DNA of 16,845 nucleotides from Deltaproteobacteria bacterium (GCA_020348625.1 CP070752.1:1884083-1900927); one strand, 5' to 3'; positions 7,163 through 14,546 are shown, counted from the stretch's first letter. Program-made: numbers and translations. Notes: generated by a model not told the origin, from the sequence alone.

Positions 7163-7762
7163 ATGTCTGAGGCGCCCGTTGACAGATCGAAATACCAATG
7201 TCCTTACTGCGCGACCACCTTTGATACCTTTGACGAGCTCAAGTCCCACGTCATGGCCGAGCACAAGGCAGAGCCGCTCAAAAGACCTGAGGGACTGATC
7301 ACGCTGACCATCAACGGTGAGGTCTACGAGGTCCTGGTTGAGCCGAACTGGACCCTGTACTACCTCATCCACGACAAGCTGGGCCTGACAGGGGCAAAGA
7401 TGTTTTGTGATCGGGGGGCATGCGGTTCGTGTACGGTCATTATGGAGGGCAGGCCCATTTTGTCGTGCATGACCCTGGCCATAGAGTGTGACGGCATGCA
7501 CATAGAGACGGTAGAGGGTATCGCAAAGGCAAATCACCCGCTGATTGAGCTGTATGTGAAACACCATTGTATGCAGTGTGGCTACTGCACACCGGGGTTT
7601 GTGGTGACGGCAAAGGCCTTGCTGGACAGAAACCCCAACCCGACGGAAGAAGAGGTTAAGAAGGCCCTAGCGGGAAACCTGTGCCGGTGCGGGACCTATC
7701 CCCAGCATGTCAAAGCGGTATTGGAGGCAGCCCAGGAAATGGCGTCTGTTTCGGAGGTCTAG
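7163..7762 (+). CDS. [2Fe-2S] small subunit of a xanthine-dehydrogenase-family Mo hydroxylase, with N-terminal C2H2 motif
   Basis: Carries two [2Fe-2S] clusters that relay electrons between the molybdenum centre and the FAD subunit (family knowledge: CoxS, HcrC, QorS). The core, residues 45-195, has the plant-type cluster ligands Cys82, Cys87, Cys90 and Cys102 in FCDRGACGSC and LSC. The second cluster motifs are CMQCGYCTPG (136-145) and NLCRCG (172-177). Unusually, the first 40 residues contain YQCPYCATTFDTFDELKSHV followed by MAEH, a C-x2-C-x12-H-x4-H pattern (Cys13, Cys16, His29, His34) matching a classical zinc finger. With it, the protein is 199 residues, against about 155-165 for ordinary small subunits. 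It is preceded by a strong ribosome binding site. The finger might bind metal, a partner subunit or nucleic acid; its role is unknown. Confidence 0.93.
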   Translation: MSEAPVDRSKYQCPYCATTFDTFDELKSHVMAEHKAEPLKRPEGLITLTINGEVYEVLVEPNWTLYYLIHDKLGLTGAKMFCDRGACGSCTVIMEGRPILSCMTLAIECDGMHIETVEGIAKANHPLIELYVKHHCMQCGYCTPGFVVTAKALLDRNPNPTEEEVKKALAGNLCRCGTYPQHVKAVLEAAQEMASVSEV

Positions 7763-7767
7763 GAAGG

Positions 7768-10185
7768 ATGATCGAAGATATCAAGGAAATGCCCAATAAC
7801 CCCATGGAGCACGACAAGTTTATCCCCGATACATTCAATTTCCTGGGGAAAAGGGGCATACGAAGGATCGACGGATTCCGGAAGGCAAGCGGAACGGCCA
7901 CGTATACGAGGGACGTGATACTGCCGGGGATGCTCTATGCAAGATGGCTGACATGCCCTTTTGCCAATGCAAGGATCATCAGCATGGATACGAGCAGGGC
8001 CGAGGCCTTTCCGGGCGTGAGGGCTGTGCTCAGGTATGATGACCCCGAGATAGAGGGGAGAAGGATCCCCACCCTACACGGCGGGGAAGAGGATATCCTG
8101 GCCGGGTATGCCTACTTCCAGGGGCAGCAAGTGGGCGCTGTGGTGGCGGCAGATACTGAGGATATTGCTATCGAGGCATTGAAGCTCATACGGGTCGAGT
8201 GGGAGGAGCGGCCGTTTGTGCTTGATGCACGGAAGGCCCTGGAACCGGGCGCACCTCTGACACGGCCCGAGTGGAGGCCGGAGGGCAATCTGATGCCCTT
8301 GTTTTTTCAGCCTTCCAGGTTCTTTCGCTTTGGCGATATCGAGAAGGGTTTCAAAGAGGCCGACAAGATCATCGAGTTCAATGCCAGGCGACGGTATCAC
8401 GGGTGTTCGGACGCGGAACTGGTGAGCGGTATAACGAGATGGGAAGGAGAGTGCGCAGAACTCTGGCTCCATCACCAGCACCCCTACGAGCACAAGTGGA
8501 TGATGAATATGTGGTTCGGCATGCCCATGAGCAAGGTAAAAATCAACTCCCCATACAATGGGGCCATGTTCGGGGGCTGGAACTGGATAGACTATGGCAT
8601 GGTTCCCCAATACGTGAGCGCCCTTCTGGCCAAGAGGACCGGAAGACCCGTCAAATGGATCTTTGATAGAAGGGATGATTTTACGTTCGGATCTTTGGAC
8701 GCCATGGAGAGCGAGTTTAAGGTGGGAGTAAAAAAGGACGGCACGATTACGGCCGTGAAAATCAAGAGCATCTTCGACAACCTCTCCTTTGAAGCAGGTT
8801 TGCATTTTATCGAGAACTGCAAAGTCCCCCATGTCGAATCCGAAACCCTTGTTGCCCAGGTCAATAAGGGGCCCACTATGGCGATTCGATGTGAACAACT
8901 TCCGCCGGCCTTTGCGCTTACCCATGTATGTAACCACGTGGCCGCTGAGTTGGGCATGGATCCCATTGAGGTGGCGCTCAAGAACGATGGTGCCGATGGA
9001 GAGGATATGGCCCAGCTGGACGATTTCAAACGTACACACGGTTTTCCGCTCAGGGACAGCCTTAGAGAATGTATAGAGGCGGGCAAGAAGGCCATTGGGT
9101 GGGATGAGAAATGGCACCCGCCTGGCACGAGGAAGCTACCCAATGGCAGGATGCACGGCCTGGGCTTTATGTGGGATCATGAATGGGATGAAAACCGCGG
9201 GGCAGGAGCAGCGGGATTGATGATTCAGCAGGATGGCGCGGTGAGCATAATAGCCTTGCGGGCGGACGTGGGAGTAAACGCCGAGAGCACCTACTGTTCG
9301 ATTGTGGCCGAGGAATTGGGGATGCGCTATGAGGATGTTTTTTTAAGGCAGCAGGATGACGTTCATCTGCCGCTCATGACCCCCGACGGCTCGTGCAATC
9401 TGACGACCAATGGCTACGTCATGAAGAAACTGGCAAAACGGGCAAAACAAAAGCTCCTCGAATTGGCTACGACTACGGTCCATCTCATAGAGCGGGACGT
9501 ACCTCCCGCATTCCCTAACATGAGGCCTGAGGATTTGGACATAAAGGACAGCGTCATCTATGTGAAGGAGGATCCCTCCATCAGAAAAACGGTTGCCGAA
9601 GTCGTCAAGGACGTAACGGGTAGTTTTGTGCAGAAGCATGAGTACGGGGCGATACAGAATACGACCCATGAACCCATCTATGTATGGGCCTATCACCGCC
9701 AAGGCAGGCTCGGAAAAGAGCCGGGACGGCAACGGTTATGTCGTCAGGCCCATTTCTGTGAGGTAGAAGTGGATACTGAGACGGGAGAAGTAGAGGTAAC
9801 CAAGGTGGTAAATGTGAACGACGTGGGCAAGGCAATGTCTCCCGAGACCGTGGAGGGCCAGCAGTATGGTGGTACGTACATGGGAGTGGGCAGGAACCGG
9901 AGCGAAGAGTACATTTGGGATCCCCAAACCGGCGTGTTACTGAACGGCAACCTCATAGATTACAAAATGAATACGATACTCGACGTTGGGCCTATTGAGA
10001 CCATTATCGTTGAGACTGGACTGGGGTTAGGACCCTATGGATCTGTTGGCATTGGTGAAGACGTGGGCAACGATACCACCTATCTCCTCCATGGGGCGGT
10101 GTACAATGCCATAGGCACGTGGGTGGATGATGGGCCGATAACCCCCGATAAAGTCCTCAAGGCACTGGGCAAGGCAGAGGAGTGA
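7768..10185 (+). CDS. Molybdopterin-binding large subunit, xanthine-dehydrogenase/aldehyde-oxidoreductase family
   Basis: The catalytic subunit, expected to hold a molybdopterin cofactor and to hydroxylate or dehydroxylate a substrate using water. The 805-residue product starts at ATG 7768, with GGAGG ten bases upstream. A longer in-frame version starting at 7681 would overlap the previous gene and is unlikely. The aldehyde-oxidase a/b-hammerhead domain spans about 30-150. The cofactor-binding parts follow, with LRECIEAGKKAIGW (432-445), AHFCEVEVDTETGEVEV (661-677) and VEGQQYGG. The C-terminal GPYGSVGIGE places Glu764 as the candidate catalytic glutamate, followed by ITPDKVLKAL. Two active-site loops differ from the common forms: GAMFGGWNW instead of GGGFGGK, and AIRCEQLPP instead of the AxRGFG region. 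This is thus a divergent clade, and xanthine is not implied. Adjoining subunit genes are five bases away on both sides. Confidence 0.92.
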   Translation: MIEDIKEMPNNPMEHDKFIPDTFNFLGKRGIRRIDGFRKASGTATYTRDVILPGMLYARWLTCPFANARIISMDTSRAEAFPGVRAVLRYDDPEIEGRRIPTLHGGEEDILAGYAYFQGQQVGAVVAADTEDIAIEALKLIRVEWEERPFVLDARKALEPGAPLTRPEWRPEGNLMPLFFQPSRFFRFGDIEKGFKEADKIIEFNARRRYHGCSDAELVSGITRWEGECAELWLHHQHPYEHKWMMNMWFGMPMSKVKINSPYNGAMFGGWNWIDYGMVPQYVSALLAKRTGRPVKWIFDRRDDFTFGSLDAMESEFKVGVKKDGTITAVKIKSIFDNLSFEAGLHFIENCKVPHVESETLVAQVNKGPTMAIRCEQLPPAFALTHVCNHVAAELGMDPIEVALKNDGADGEDMAQLDDFKRTHGFPLRDSLRECIEAGKKAIGWDEKWHPPGTRKLPNGRMHGLGFMWDHEWDENRGAGAAGLMIQQDGAVSIIALRADVGVNAESTYCSIVAEELGMRYEDVFLRQQDDVHLPLMTPDGSCNLTTNGYVMKKLAKRAKQKLLELATTTVHLIERDVPPAFPNMRPEDLDIKDSVIYVKEDPSIRKTVAEVVKDVTGSFVQKHEYGAIQNTTHEPIYVWAYHRQGRLGKEPGRQRLCRQAHFCEVEVDTETGEVEVTKVVNVNDVGKAMSPETVEGQQYGGTYMGVGRNRSEEYIWDPQTGVLLNGNLIDYKMNTILDVGPIETIIVETGLGLGPYGSVGIGEDVGNDTTYLLHGAVYNAIGTWVDDGPITPDKVLKALGKAEE

Positions 10186-10190
10186 GTGAT

Positions 10191-11165
10191 ATGAGAAAAT
10201 TCACACATGTAAATGCACGGACCATAGATGAGGCGGTCTCCTTTTTAAGACGGTATGGGGATAGGGCCGATATTATTGCCGGAGGAACGGATCTGCTCGG
10301 CAAGATGAAAGATGAGATCCTGCCACGGTACCCTGAGGCTGTGATTAACATCAAGACCATTCCGGGCCTCGAGTTCATTAGAGAGGAAGGGGGCGTGCTG
10401 AGGATTGGCGCACTGACCAGACTTGAGGACATCGGAACGCATTCAACCATCCGTGAGAACTATACGGCTCTGGCAGAGGCGGCGGAGAGGACGGCGTCTC
10501 CGCACATCAGGGAGATGGGCACCATTGGGGGCAATCTGTGTCAAGACATCAGGTGCTGGTATTACCGAAACCCTCAGAACCGTTTCTCCTGCCTCAGAAA
10601 GGGGGGTGGCAGGTGCTATGCCATTGAAGGGGACAACAGATACCATTCGATATTTGGCGGCAGTGTAAAGGGGGGATGCTATGCCGTGCACCCCAGCGAC
10701 ATGGCCCCTGCCTTGATCGCCCTGGACGGGCGGGTGAAGACCTCGAAGCGGACCGTTAACGCGGAGGATCTTTTTGAAGTCGGAGTCAAGAGAACAACGG
10801 TTCTGGATAAAGATGAGATCGTGATCGAAATTCAGATCCCCACTCCAAAGGATGGTGCGAAGAGCGCCTTCATGAAATTCGCCATCAGGAAATCGATAGA
10901 TTTTCCCATTGTCAACTGTGCAGCAATGATAGCAAAGGATGGGCGCAAAGTAAGGGCTGCCAGGATTTGCTTGAATGCAGTCTATGTTAAGCCCTACCGG
11001 GCTACAAAAGCCGAAGAGGCTATTGTGGGCAAGGCCATCAATAAGGAGAATGCCGAAAGAGCCGGGAATTCCGTGATATCCGATGCGGAGCCCCTGAGTG
11101 ATAACCGGTATATGGTTCAGATTGCCAAGACGTTGGTAAAGAGGACCGTGCTGGCCTGCAAGTAA
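10191..11165 (+). CDS. FAD-binding subunit of Mo hydroxylase with HcrB-like cysteine insertion
   Basis: The middle subunit, binding FAD through AGGTDLL (residues 30-36) and MGTIGGNLC (109-117). The 324-residue length is that expected for 4-hydroxybenzoyl-CoA reductase beta subunits. Right after GGN, an insertion of about 50 residues contains Cys117, Cys122, Cys134, Cys142 and Cys163 before HPSDMAPALIALDGRV. Ordinary CoxM/XdhB proteins go almost directly from GGNL to the acidic loop without these cysteines. In Thauera HcrB a comparable loop binds an extra [4Fe-4S] cluster, so one is likely here. The ATG at 10191 was chosen over the overlapping GTG at 10182 because AGAGGAG (10176-10182) is well spaced for it. 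It lies five bases after the large subunit and 20 before the sulfur-carrier gene. Similarity to HcrB does not prove a hydroxybenzoyl-CoA substrate. Confidence 0.92.
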   Translation: MRKFTHVNARTIDEAVSFLRRYGDRADIIAGGTDLLGKMKDEILPRYPEAVINIKTIPGLEFIREEGGVLRIGALTRLEDIGTHSTIRENYTALAEAAERTASPHIREMGTIGGNLCQDIRCWYYRNPQNRFSCLRKGGGRCYAIEGDNRYHSIFGGSVKGGCYAVHPSDMAPALIALDGRVKTSKRTVNAEDLFEVGVKRTTVLDKDEIVIEIQIPTPKDGAKSAFMKFAIRKSIDFPIVNCAAMIAKDGRKVRAARICLNAVYVKPYRATKAEEAIVGKAINKENAERAGNSVISDAEPLSDNRYMVQIAKTLVKRTVLACK

Positions 11166-11185
11166 AGGCTTATCCGAAGGCAATC

Positions 11186-11428
11186 ATGATAGTGAAGTTG
11201 AAAGCTGCGGCCGCCTTCCGATATTATTTTGCAAATCTCAGCGATATCGTTGACGGTGCAGATTTTGAGGTCACAGAAGGGGCGACGGTAGGCGAGTTTC
11301 TCGAATCAATAAATCTACCACAAGACGCAGCCATGGTTACGCTCGTCAACGGTAAACGTGCCGATAAAACAGAAGTCCTGAATGAGAATGATGAAATCTA
11401 TCTGGTTCATCCCATAGCTGGGGGTTGA
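11186..11428 (+). CDS. MoaD/ThiS-family sulfur carrier
   Basis: A small beta-grasp protein of 80 residues ending in the diagnostic Gly-Gly (HPIAGG). In MoaD and ThiS, a ligase adenylates this terminus and it is then charged with sulfur. The middle has the typical TVGEFLESI, VTLVNGK and a NENDEIYLVHPIAGG C-terminus. The ATG at 11186 has GAAGG five bases upstream. Its place 20 bases after the FAD subunit of a molybdenum hydroxylase suggests a MoaD-like role in making molybdopterin for that enzyme. No MoaE, MoaA or ligase gene is in the window, so it would depend on genes elsewhere. A role in tungsten cofactor or thiamine synthesis is possible but less supported by context. Confidence 0.88.
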   Translation: MIVKLKAAAAFRYYFANLSDIVDGADFEVTEGATVGEFLESINLPQDAAMVTLVNGKRADKTEVLNENDEIYLVHPIAGG

Positions 11429-11459
11429 TTTAATCTGGATCAAGTTTATAGTGATGGGC

Positions 11460-11475
11460 CTGCCGTGCTCGGCAG
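11460..11475 (+). terminator. Hairpin between the sulfur-carrier and LarA-like genes
   Basis: CTGCCG and CGGCAG form a perfect 6-bp stem around the tetraloop TGCT, followed by a modestly T-rich AATAGTCTCTCTTCT. It lies in the only gap over 100 bases between 4799 and 12837. It may be a weak terminator or attenuator that reduces read-through into the LarA-like gene. Confidence 0.35.
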
Positions 11476-11532
11476 AATAGTCTCTCTTCTCGCCATGACA
11501 TTGACCTGGCGCCGAAGAAGGCAGGAGGAAGC

Positions 11533-12837
11533 ATGGAAGAGGTTTTTGTTCGATACCGACACAAAAAGATTCCCTTTGAGGTTCCGCGCACCTGGAAACT
11601 GCTGACGTTCGCCGCCTTTGAGGATCATCATGAGAAAATGGACGTGGAAGCCCTAACAAAGCGTGTGCTCAAGGCGCCAGTCCGATCCGCACCCCTTGTG
11701 GATCGCCTTTCGCCTTCTGACAGGGTTGCGATCCTCATCGAGGATCAAACCCGATCCTCCCCCAAGAAGTTTATTTTGAAGGCCCTCCTGGAAGAGCTGG
11801 ATGAGGCCCGAATTCCCATGGAAAACATCTCCATCACGGTGGCCCTCGGCACCCACAGGGAACTTTCTCCCGGTGAACTGGAAGCCGTTTACGGTGAGGA
11901 CGCCGTAAGAAGGTATTCCTTCTTCAATCACAGCTGTTACGCGCCTGATCTTGTAGCGGTGGCAAAACTGAAGACAGGTACACCGGTGAAGATAAACCGG
12001 AGGGTGCAGGAAGCAACATTCAAGATCGGTATTGGGTCCATATTTCCCCATCCCATGAACGGGTTTGGCGGCGGCGGGAAGATCCTTTTCCCCGGGGTTG
12101 CCGATTTTGATGCCATCCTCGAACATCATCTGAAACACAGTTTTCGAGGCGAATCTGAACTTGGAAAAATTCAGGGGAATCCCTTTTACGAAGAGGTGTG
12201 CGCAGTGGCCCAAGCAGCGGGTCTCGATTTCATTATCAACAGCGTCCTGGATCACAATGACCGTCTCTATGAACTGGTGTGCGGTGATCCTATTGAGGCT
12301 CACCTTGCCGGTATTCATACATGCAGGGGTATTATCTCACGGAAGTTTCAAAAGCGCTCCGATGTGACCATAATCACCTCATTTCCTTATACAGAGGGAC
12401 CCCAGATCATGAAACCCCTTGCACCGGCTTCTATAATAACCAAAGAGGGTGGCGCCGTCATTCTTGTCGTCGATTGTACGGTGCCCCTGCCCGATGCATA
12501 TCTCGAGGCCTGTGAAAGGTTTCGGGGAAAATACGCCGAAAATTTGGGGGAAGGCGTCCTCGGCCTTTTTGCCAATAATCGCCGCATTATCGAAGAGGGC
12601 TCACCTGAACTCAACATGTCACTGGCCCAGGCTCTGCTGGCGCAACATAAATTTAAGGTAATTCTGGTGTCGGAAGATATTCCCCGCGATACTGCCGAAC
12701 GGCTGGGCTTTGCCTTCGCACAAGATCTGAACCAGGCCTTTGCCATGACCGGGACATTCTTTTCCAGTCCGGAAGTGCATATCGTCCCCTCAGGGGGCGT
12801 TATCCTGCCGGTGCTTCAAGACAACGGGACCCCTTAG
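11533..12837 (+). CDS. LarA-family nickel-dependent racemase/epimerase homologue (DUF2088)
   Basis: LarA interconverts D- and L-lactate using a covalently bound nickel-pincer nucleotide, and homologues act on other 2-hydroxy acids, including sugar acids (family knowledge). This 434-residue protein keeps the whole LarA active site, at nearly the same numbering as Lactobacillus LarA. EDQTRSSP contains Arg74, ALGTHRELSP contains His108, and IFPHPMNGFGGGGKILFPG contains His173 and Lys183, the lysine that would carry the cofactor. EHH contains His198/His199. The ATG at 11533 follows AGGAGG (11523-11528). No LarB, LarC or LarE cofactor genes are in the window. It lies between the Mo-hydroxylase operon and UxaA/IlvD-type dehydratases, which favours a hydroxy-acid or sugar-acid 2-epimerase over lactate, though that is inference. 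Confidence 0.88.
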   Translation: MEEVFVRYRHKKIPFEVPRTWKLLTFAAFEDHHEKMDVEALTKRVLKAPVRSAPLVDRLSPSDRVAILIEDQTRSSPKKFILKALLEELDEARIPMENISITVALGTHRELSPGELEAVYGEDAVRRYSFFNHSCYAPDLVAVAKLKTGTPVKINRRVQEATFKIGIGSIFPHPMNGFGGGGKILFPGVADFDAILEHHLKHSFRGESELGKIQGNPFYEEVCAVAQAAGLDFIINSVLDHNDRLYELVCGDPIEAHLAGIHTCRGIISRKFQKRSDVTIITSFPYTEGPQIMKPLAPASIITKEGGAVILVVDCTVPLPDAYLEACERFRGKYAENLGEGVLGLFANNRRIIEEGSPELNMSLAQALLAQHKFKVILVSEDIPRDTAERLGFAFAQDLNQAFAMTGTFFSSPEVHIVPSGGVILPVLQDNGTP

Positions 12838-12870
12838 ATGTCGGAGTTTGCTACACCTTTAGTAAACTTG

Positions 12871-12886
12871 CGTTTCATATGAAACG
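12871..12886. promoter_or_regulatory. Perfect 16-bp palindrome, candidate regulator operator
   Basis: The sequence cgtttcatatgaaacg is its own reverse complement. It lies in the 157-base gap before the UxaA-type dehydratase genes. Its GTTTCA/TGAAAC half-sites resemble sites bound by IclR-family regulators such as KdgR, which control sugar-acid catabolism. That family assignment is inference, since no regulator gene is in the window. Confidence 0.55.
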
Positions 12887-12980
12887 TAGAAATACCGAGC
12901 GAGTTAAACACAGTAAGGAGTTGGAGTTGTTCATATAAAGAGGAATGTCGCTCCTTTCTGTGCGCATAAGAACTCGATGC

Positions 12981-12987
12981 GGAGGTG
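12981..12987 (+). promoter_or_regulatory. Shine-Dalgarno site fixing the start of the SAF-domain gene
   Basis: GGAGGTG lies seven bases before the ATG at 12995. This makes 12995 the start rather than the in-frame ATG at 12977, which it follows. Confidence 0.75.
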
Positions 12988-12994
12988 CTTAGTT

Positions 12995-13282
12995 ATGGAT
13001 AAGAAGATAAATGCGATCCTGATTCATAACAATGATAACGTCATTACTGCCATTGAATCGTTGCAGACTGGCAGCGTTGCAAGGTATCGGGACGATCGGG
13101 AAATAGTAGAAATTGTGATCACAGAAGACATACCGAAGTTCCATAAAATTGCTGTGGTCGATATTCGTGAATCTGAACCGGTCTACAAGTACGGTCAGTT
13201 GATCGGTGAAGCTACCAAAACCATAAGTAAGGGCAGTCATGTCCATGATCACAATATTGCAAGCCCGAAAAGAATATCTTAG
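12995..13282 (+). CDS. SAF-domain small subunit of a UxaA-type dehydratase/lyase
   Basis: A 95-residue protein corresponding to the N-terminal SAF domain of altronate/galactarate dehydratases, or to the SuyA subunit of sulfolactate sulfo-lyase. The family features are LQTGSVARY near residue 25, then EDIPKFHKIAVVDI in the middle and KYGQLIGEATKTISKGSHVH followed by DHNI at the end. The terminal HVHDHN is the usual finish of this domain. The gene is 17 bases ahead of the large-subunit gene, so the two make a split enzyme of the UxaA/SuyAB type rather than one fused polypeptide. The domain is thought to contribute to substrate or metal binding, with the large subunit supplying most of the catalytic core. 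The exact acid dehydrated cannot be told. Confidence 0.86.
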   Translation: MDKKINAILIHNNDNVITAIESLQTGSVARYRDDREIVEIVITEDIPKFHKIAVVDIRESEPVYKYGQLIGEATKTISKGSHVHDHNIASPKRIS

Positions 13283-13299
13283 GTCGGGGGTATATCATC

Positions 13300-14466
13300 A
13301 TGAAATTTCATGGCTATAAGAGGCTAGACGGGAAAATAGGTGTGAGAAACCACATACTAATTCTTCCAACCGTTGCATGTGCTAATGAAACGTGTCGCAT
13401 CATTGCCGAGAACCTACCGGAAGCTGTAAGTCTGGTCAATCAAAACGGCTGTGGAGAGGTTGAGGGAAACCGACAGATAACGCAGAAGGTTTTGTCCGGA
13501 CTTGCGGCAAATCCCAATGTCTTTGGCAGCCTCATGATTGGCCTGGGCTGTGAGCTGAACCAGGCGGAAGAGATGTCGAGGATAATCAGATCAAAAACGA
13601 ATAAACCGTTAGAGGTGCTCCTTATCCAGGAAGAAGGTGGCACTCTGAATACTATCAATAAAGGTATCAGAATTGCCCAGGATTTAATAAGACAGGCTTC
13701 TTCTTGTCAGCGGGAGCTTTTTGATATTTCACATCTGACCATTGGGGTGGAATGTGGAGGCTCAGATTCCACATCAGGTCTTGTTGCAAATCCTGTCATC
13801 GGCAGGGTCAGCGATTTGCTTATTGATCTAGGCGGGACAGTGATGTTTAGTGAGACTACGGAAATAGTCGGCGCAGAGCATCTCTTGGCTCAAAGAGCGG
13901 CCAGCCCTGAAGTCAGCAGCAAGATCTTTGAGATTGTTAAAAGACGAGAGAGTCACCTGCGCAGTGTGGGCGAAGATCTGAGATCAGGTCAACCATCACC
14001 GGGGAACAAAGCAGGAGGTCTGTCAACGATCGAGGAAAAATCCCTTGGATGTATCCACAAAGGCGGAACAAGGCCGATTATGGAAATTTTAGATTATGCC
14101 AGTAATCCTAAGACAAAGGGGCTCGTGATCATGGATACCCCCGGATATGATGTGCTTTCTGTCACAGCAAAGGTTGCAGGTGGGTGCCAGTTAATCATAT
14201 TTACCACGGGGAGAGGGAACCCGATAGGTAACCCTATAGCACCCGTTCTGAAGGTTACTGCTAACAAAGACACTTTTAACAAGATGAAAGATAACATAGA
14301 TCTTGATTTCAGTGAAGTACTTGAGGGGGCAAGATCTATAAGCGAAGTAGGAAATGAAGTGTTGGAAGAAATAGTTCGTATCGCCAATGGGAAGAGAACT
14401 AAGGCAGAGGTATATGGCTTTGGCTTTACGGAAACTGTGATGAGTCGGATCTGCGATTACGTTTAA
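13300..14466 (+). CDS. UxaA-family large subunit (altronate dehydratase/sulfolactate lyase type)
   Basis: A 388-residue catalytic subunit of an Fe/Mn-dependent hydro-lyase, or sulfo-lyase, acting on 2-hydroxy acids in the cytoplasm. UxaA signatures appear in order: DGKIGVRNHILILPTVAC (10-27), NQNGCGEVEG (47-56) and MIGLGCELNQAE (79-90). ECGGSDSTSGLVANPVIG and FTTGRGNPIGNPIAPVLKV follow. The conserved cysteines Cys27, Cys51 and Cys84 are present. The length matches large subunits of split enzymes, since the SAF domain is encoded separately by the preceding gene. A GC-rich GTCGGGGG just upstream may serve as ribosome binding site. Candidates from the family are altronate, galactarate/glucarate-like sugar acids or sulfolactate. 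The neighbouring LarA-like epimerase and IlvD-like dehydratase argue for sugar or polyhydroxy acids, but do not exclude sulfolactate in an organism of sulfur-rich habitats. Confidence 0.9.
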   Translation: MKFHGYKRLDGKIGVRNHILILPTVACANETCRIIAENLPEAVSLVNQNGCGEVEGNRQITQKVLSGLAANPNVFGSLMIGLGCELNQAEEMSRIIRSKTNKPLEVLLIQEEGGTLNTINKGIRIAQDLIRQASSCQRELFDISHLTIGVECGGSDSTSGLVANPVIGRVSDLLIDLGGTVMFSETTEIVGAEHLLAQRAASPEVSSKIFEIVKRRESHLRSVGEDLRSGQPSPGNKAGGLSTIEEKSLGCIHKGGTRPIMEILDYASNPKTKGLVIMDTPGYDVLSVTAKVAGGCQLIIFTTGRGNPIGNPIAPVLKVTANKDTFNKMKDNIDLDFSEVLEGARSISEVGNEVLEEIVRIANGKRTKAEVYGFGFTETVMSRICDYV

Positions 14467-14546
14467 CGATCCTCCGTTACGTGTTTCATTGAGGATTGGA
14501 CATATGCTGGGCATAATAGACTTGGAAGGTTATGCCCATCTTAAAA

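Noticed and set aside
7681..7767. Extension of the molybdopterin subunit to the upstream GTG at 7681.
   Set aside because: It would overlap the small-subunit gene by over 80 bases in another frame and add residues unlike the family. The ATG at 7768, with GGAGG upstream, fits better.
9685..9750. A possible pair of compensating frameshifts in the large subunit: the +1 frame gives ITAKAGSEKSRDGNGYVVRP, which resembles a family-like GNG-Y-RP segment.
   Set aside because: The annotated frame (HRQGRLGKEPGRQRLCRQ) runs without a break into the conserved AHFCEVEVDTETG and is also plausible. Third-base composition does not decide, and only alignment with close homologues could.
14469..14496. Inverted repeat ATCCTC/GAGGAT after the UxaA-type gene as a terminator.
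   Set aside because: Only six pairs around a 16-base loop and no thymine run. Weak enough to be chance.
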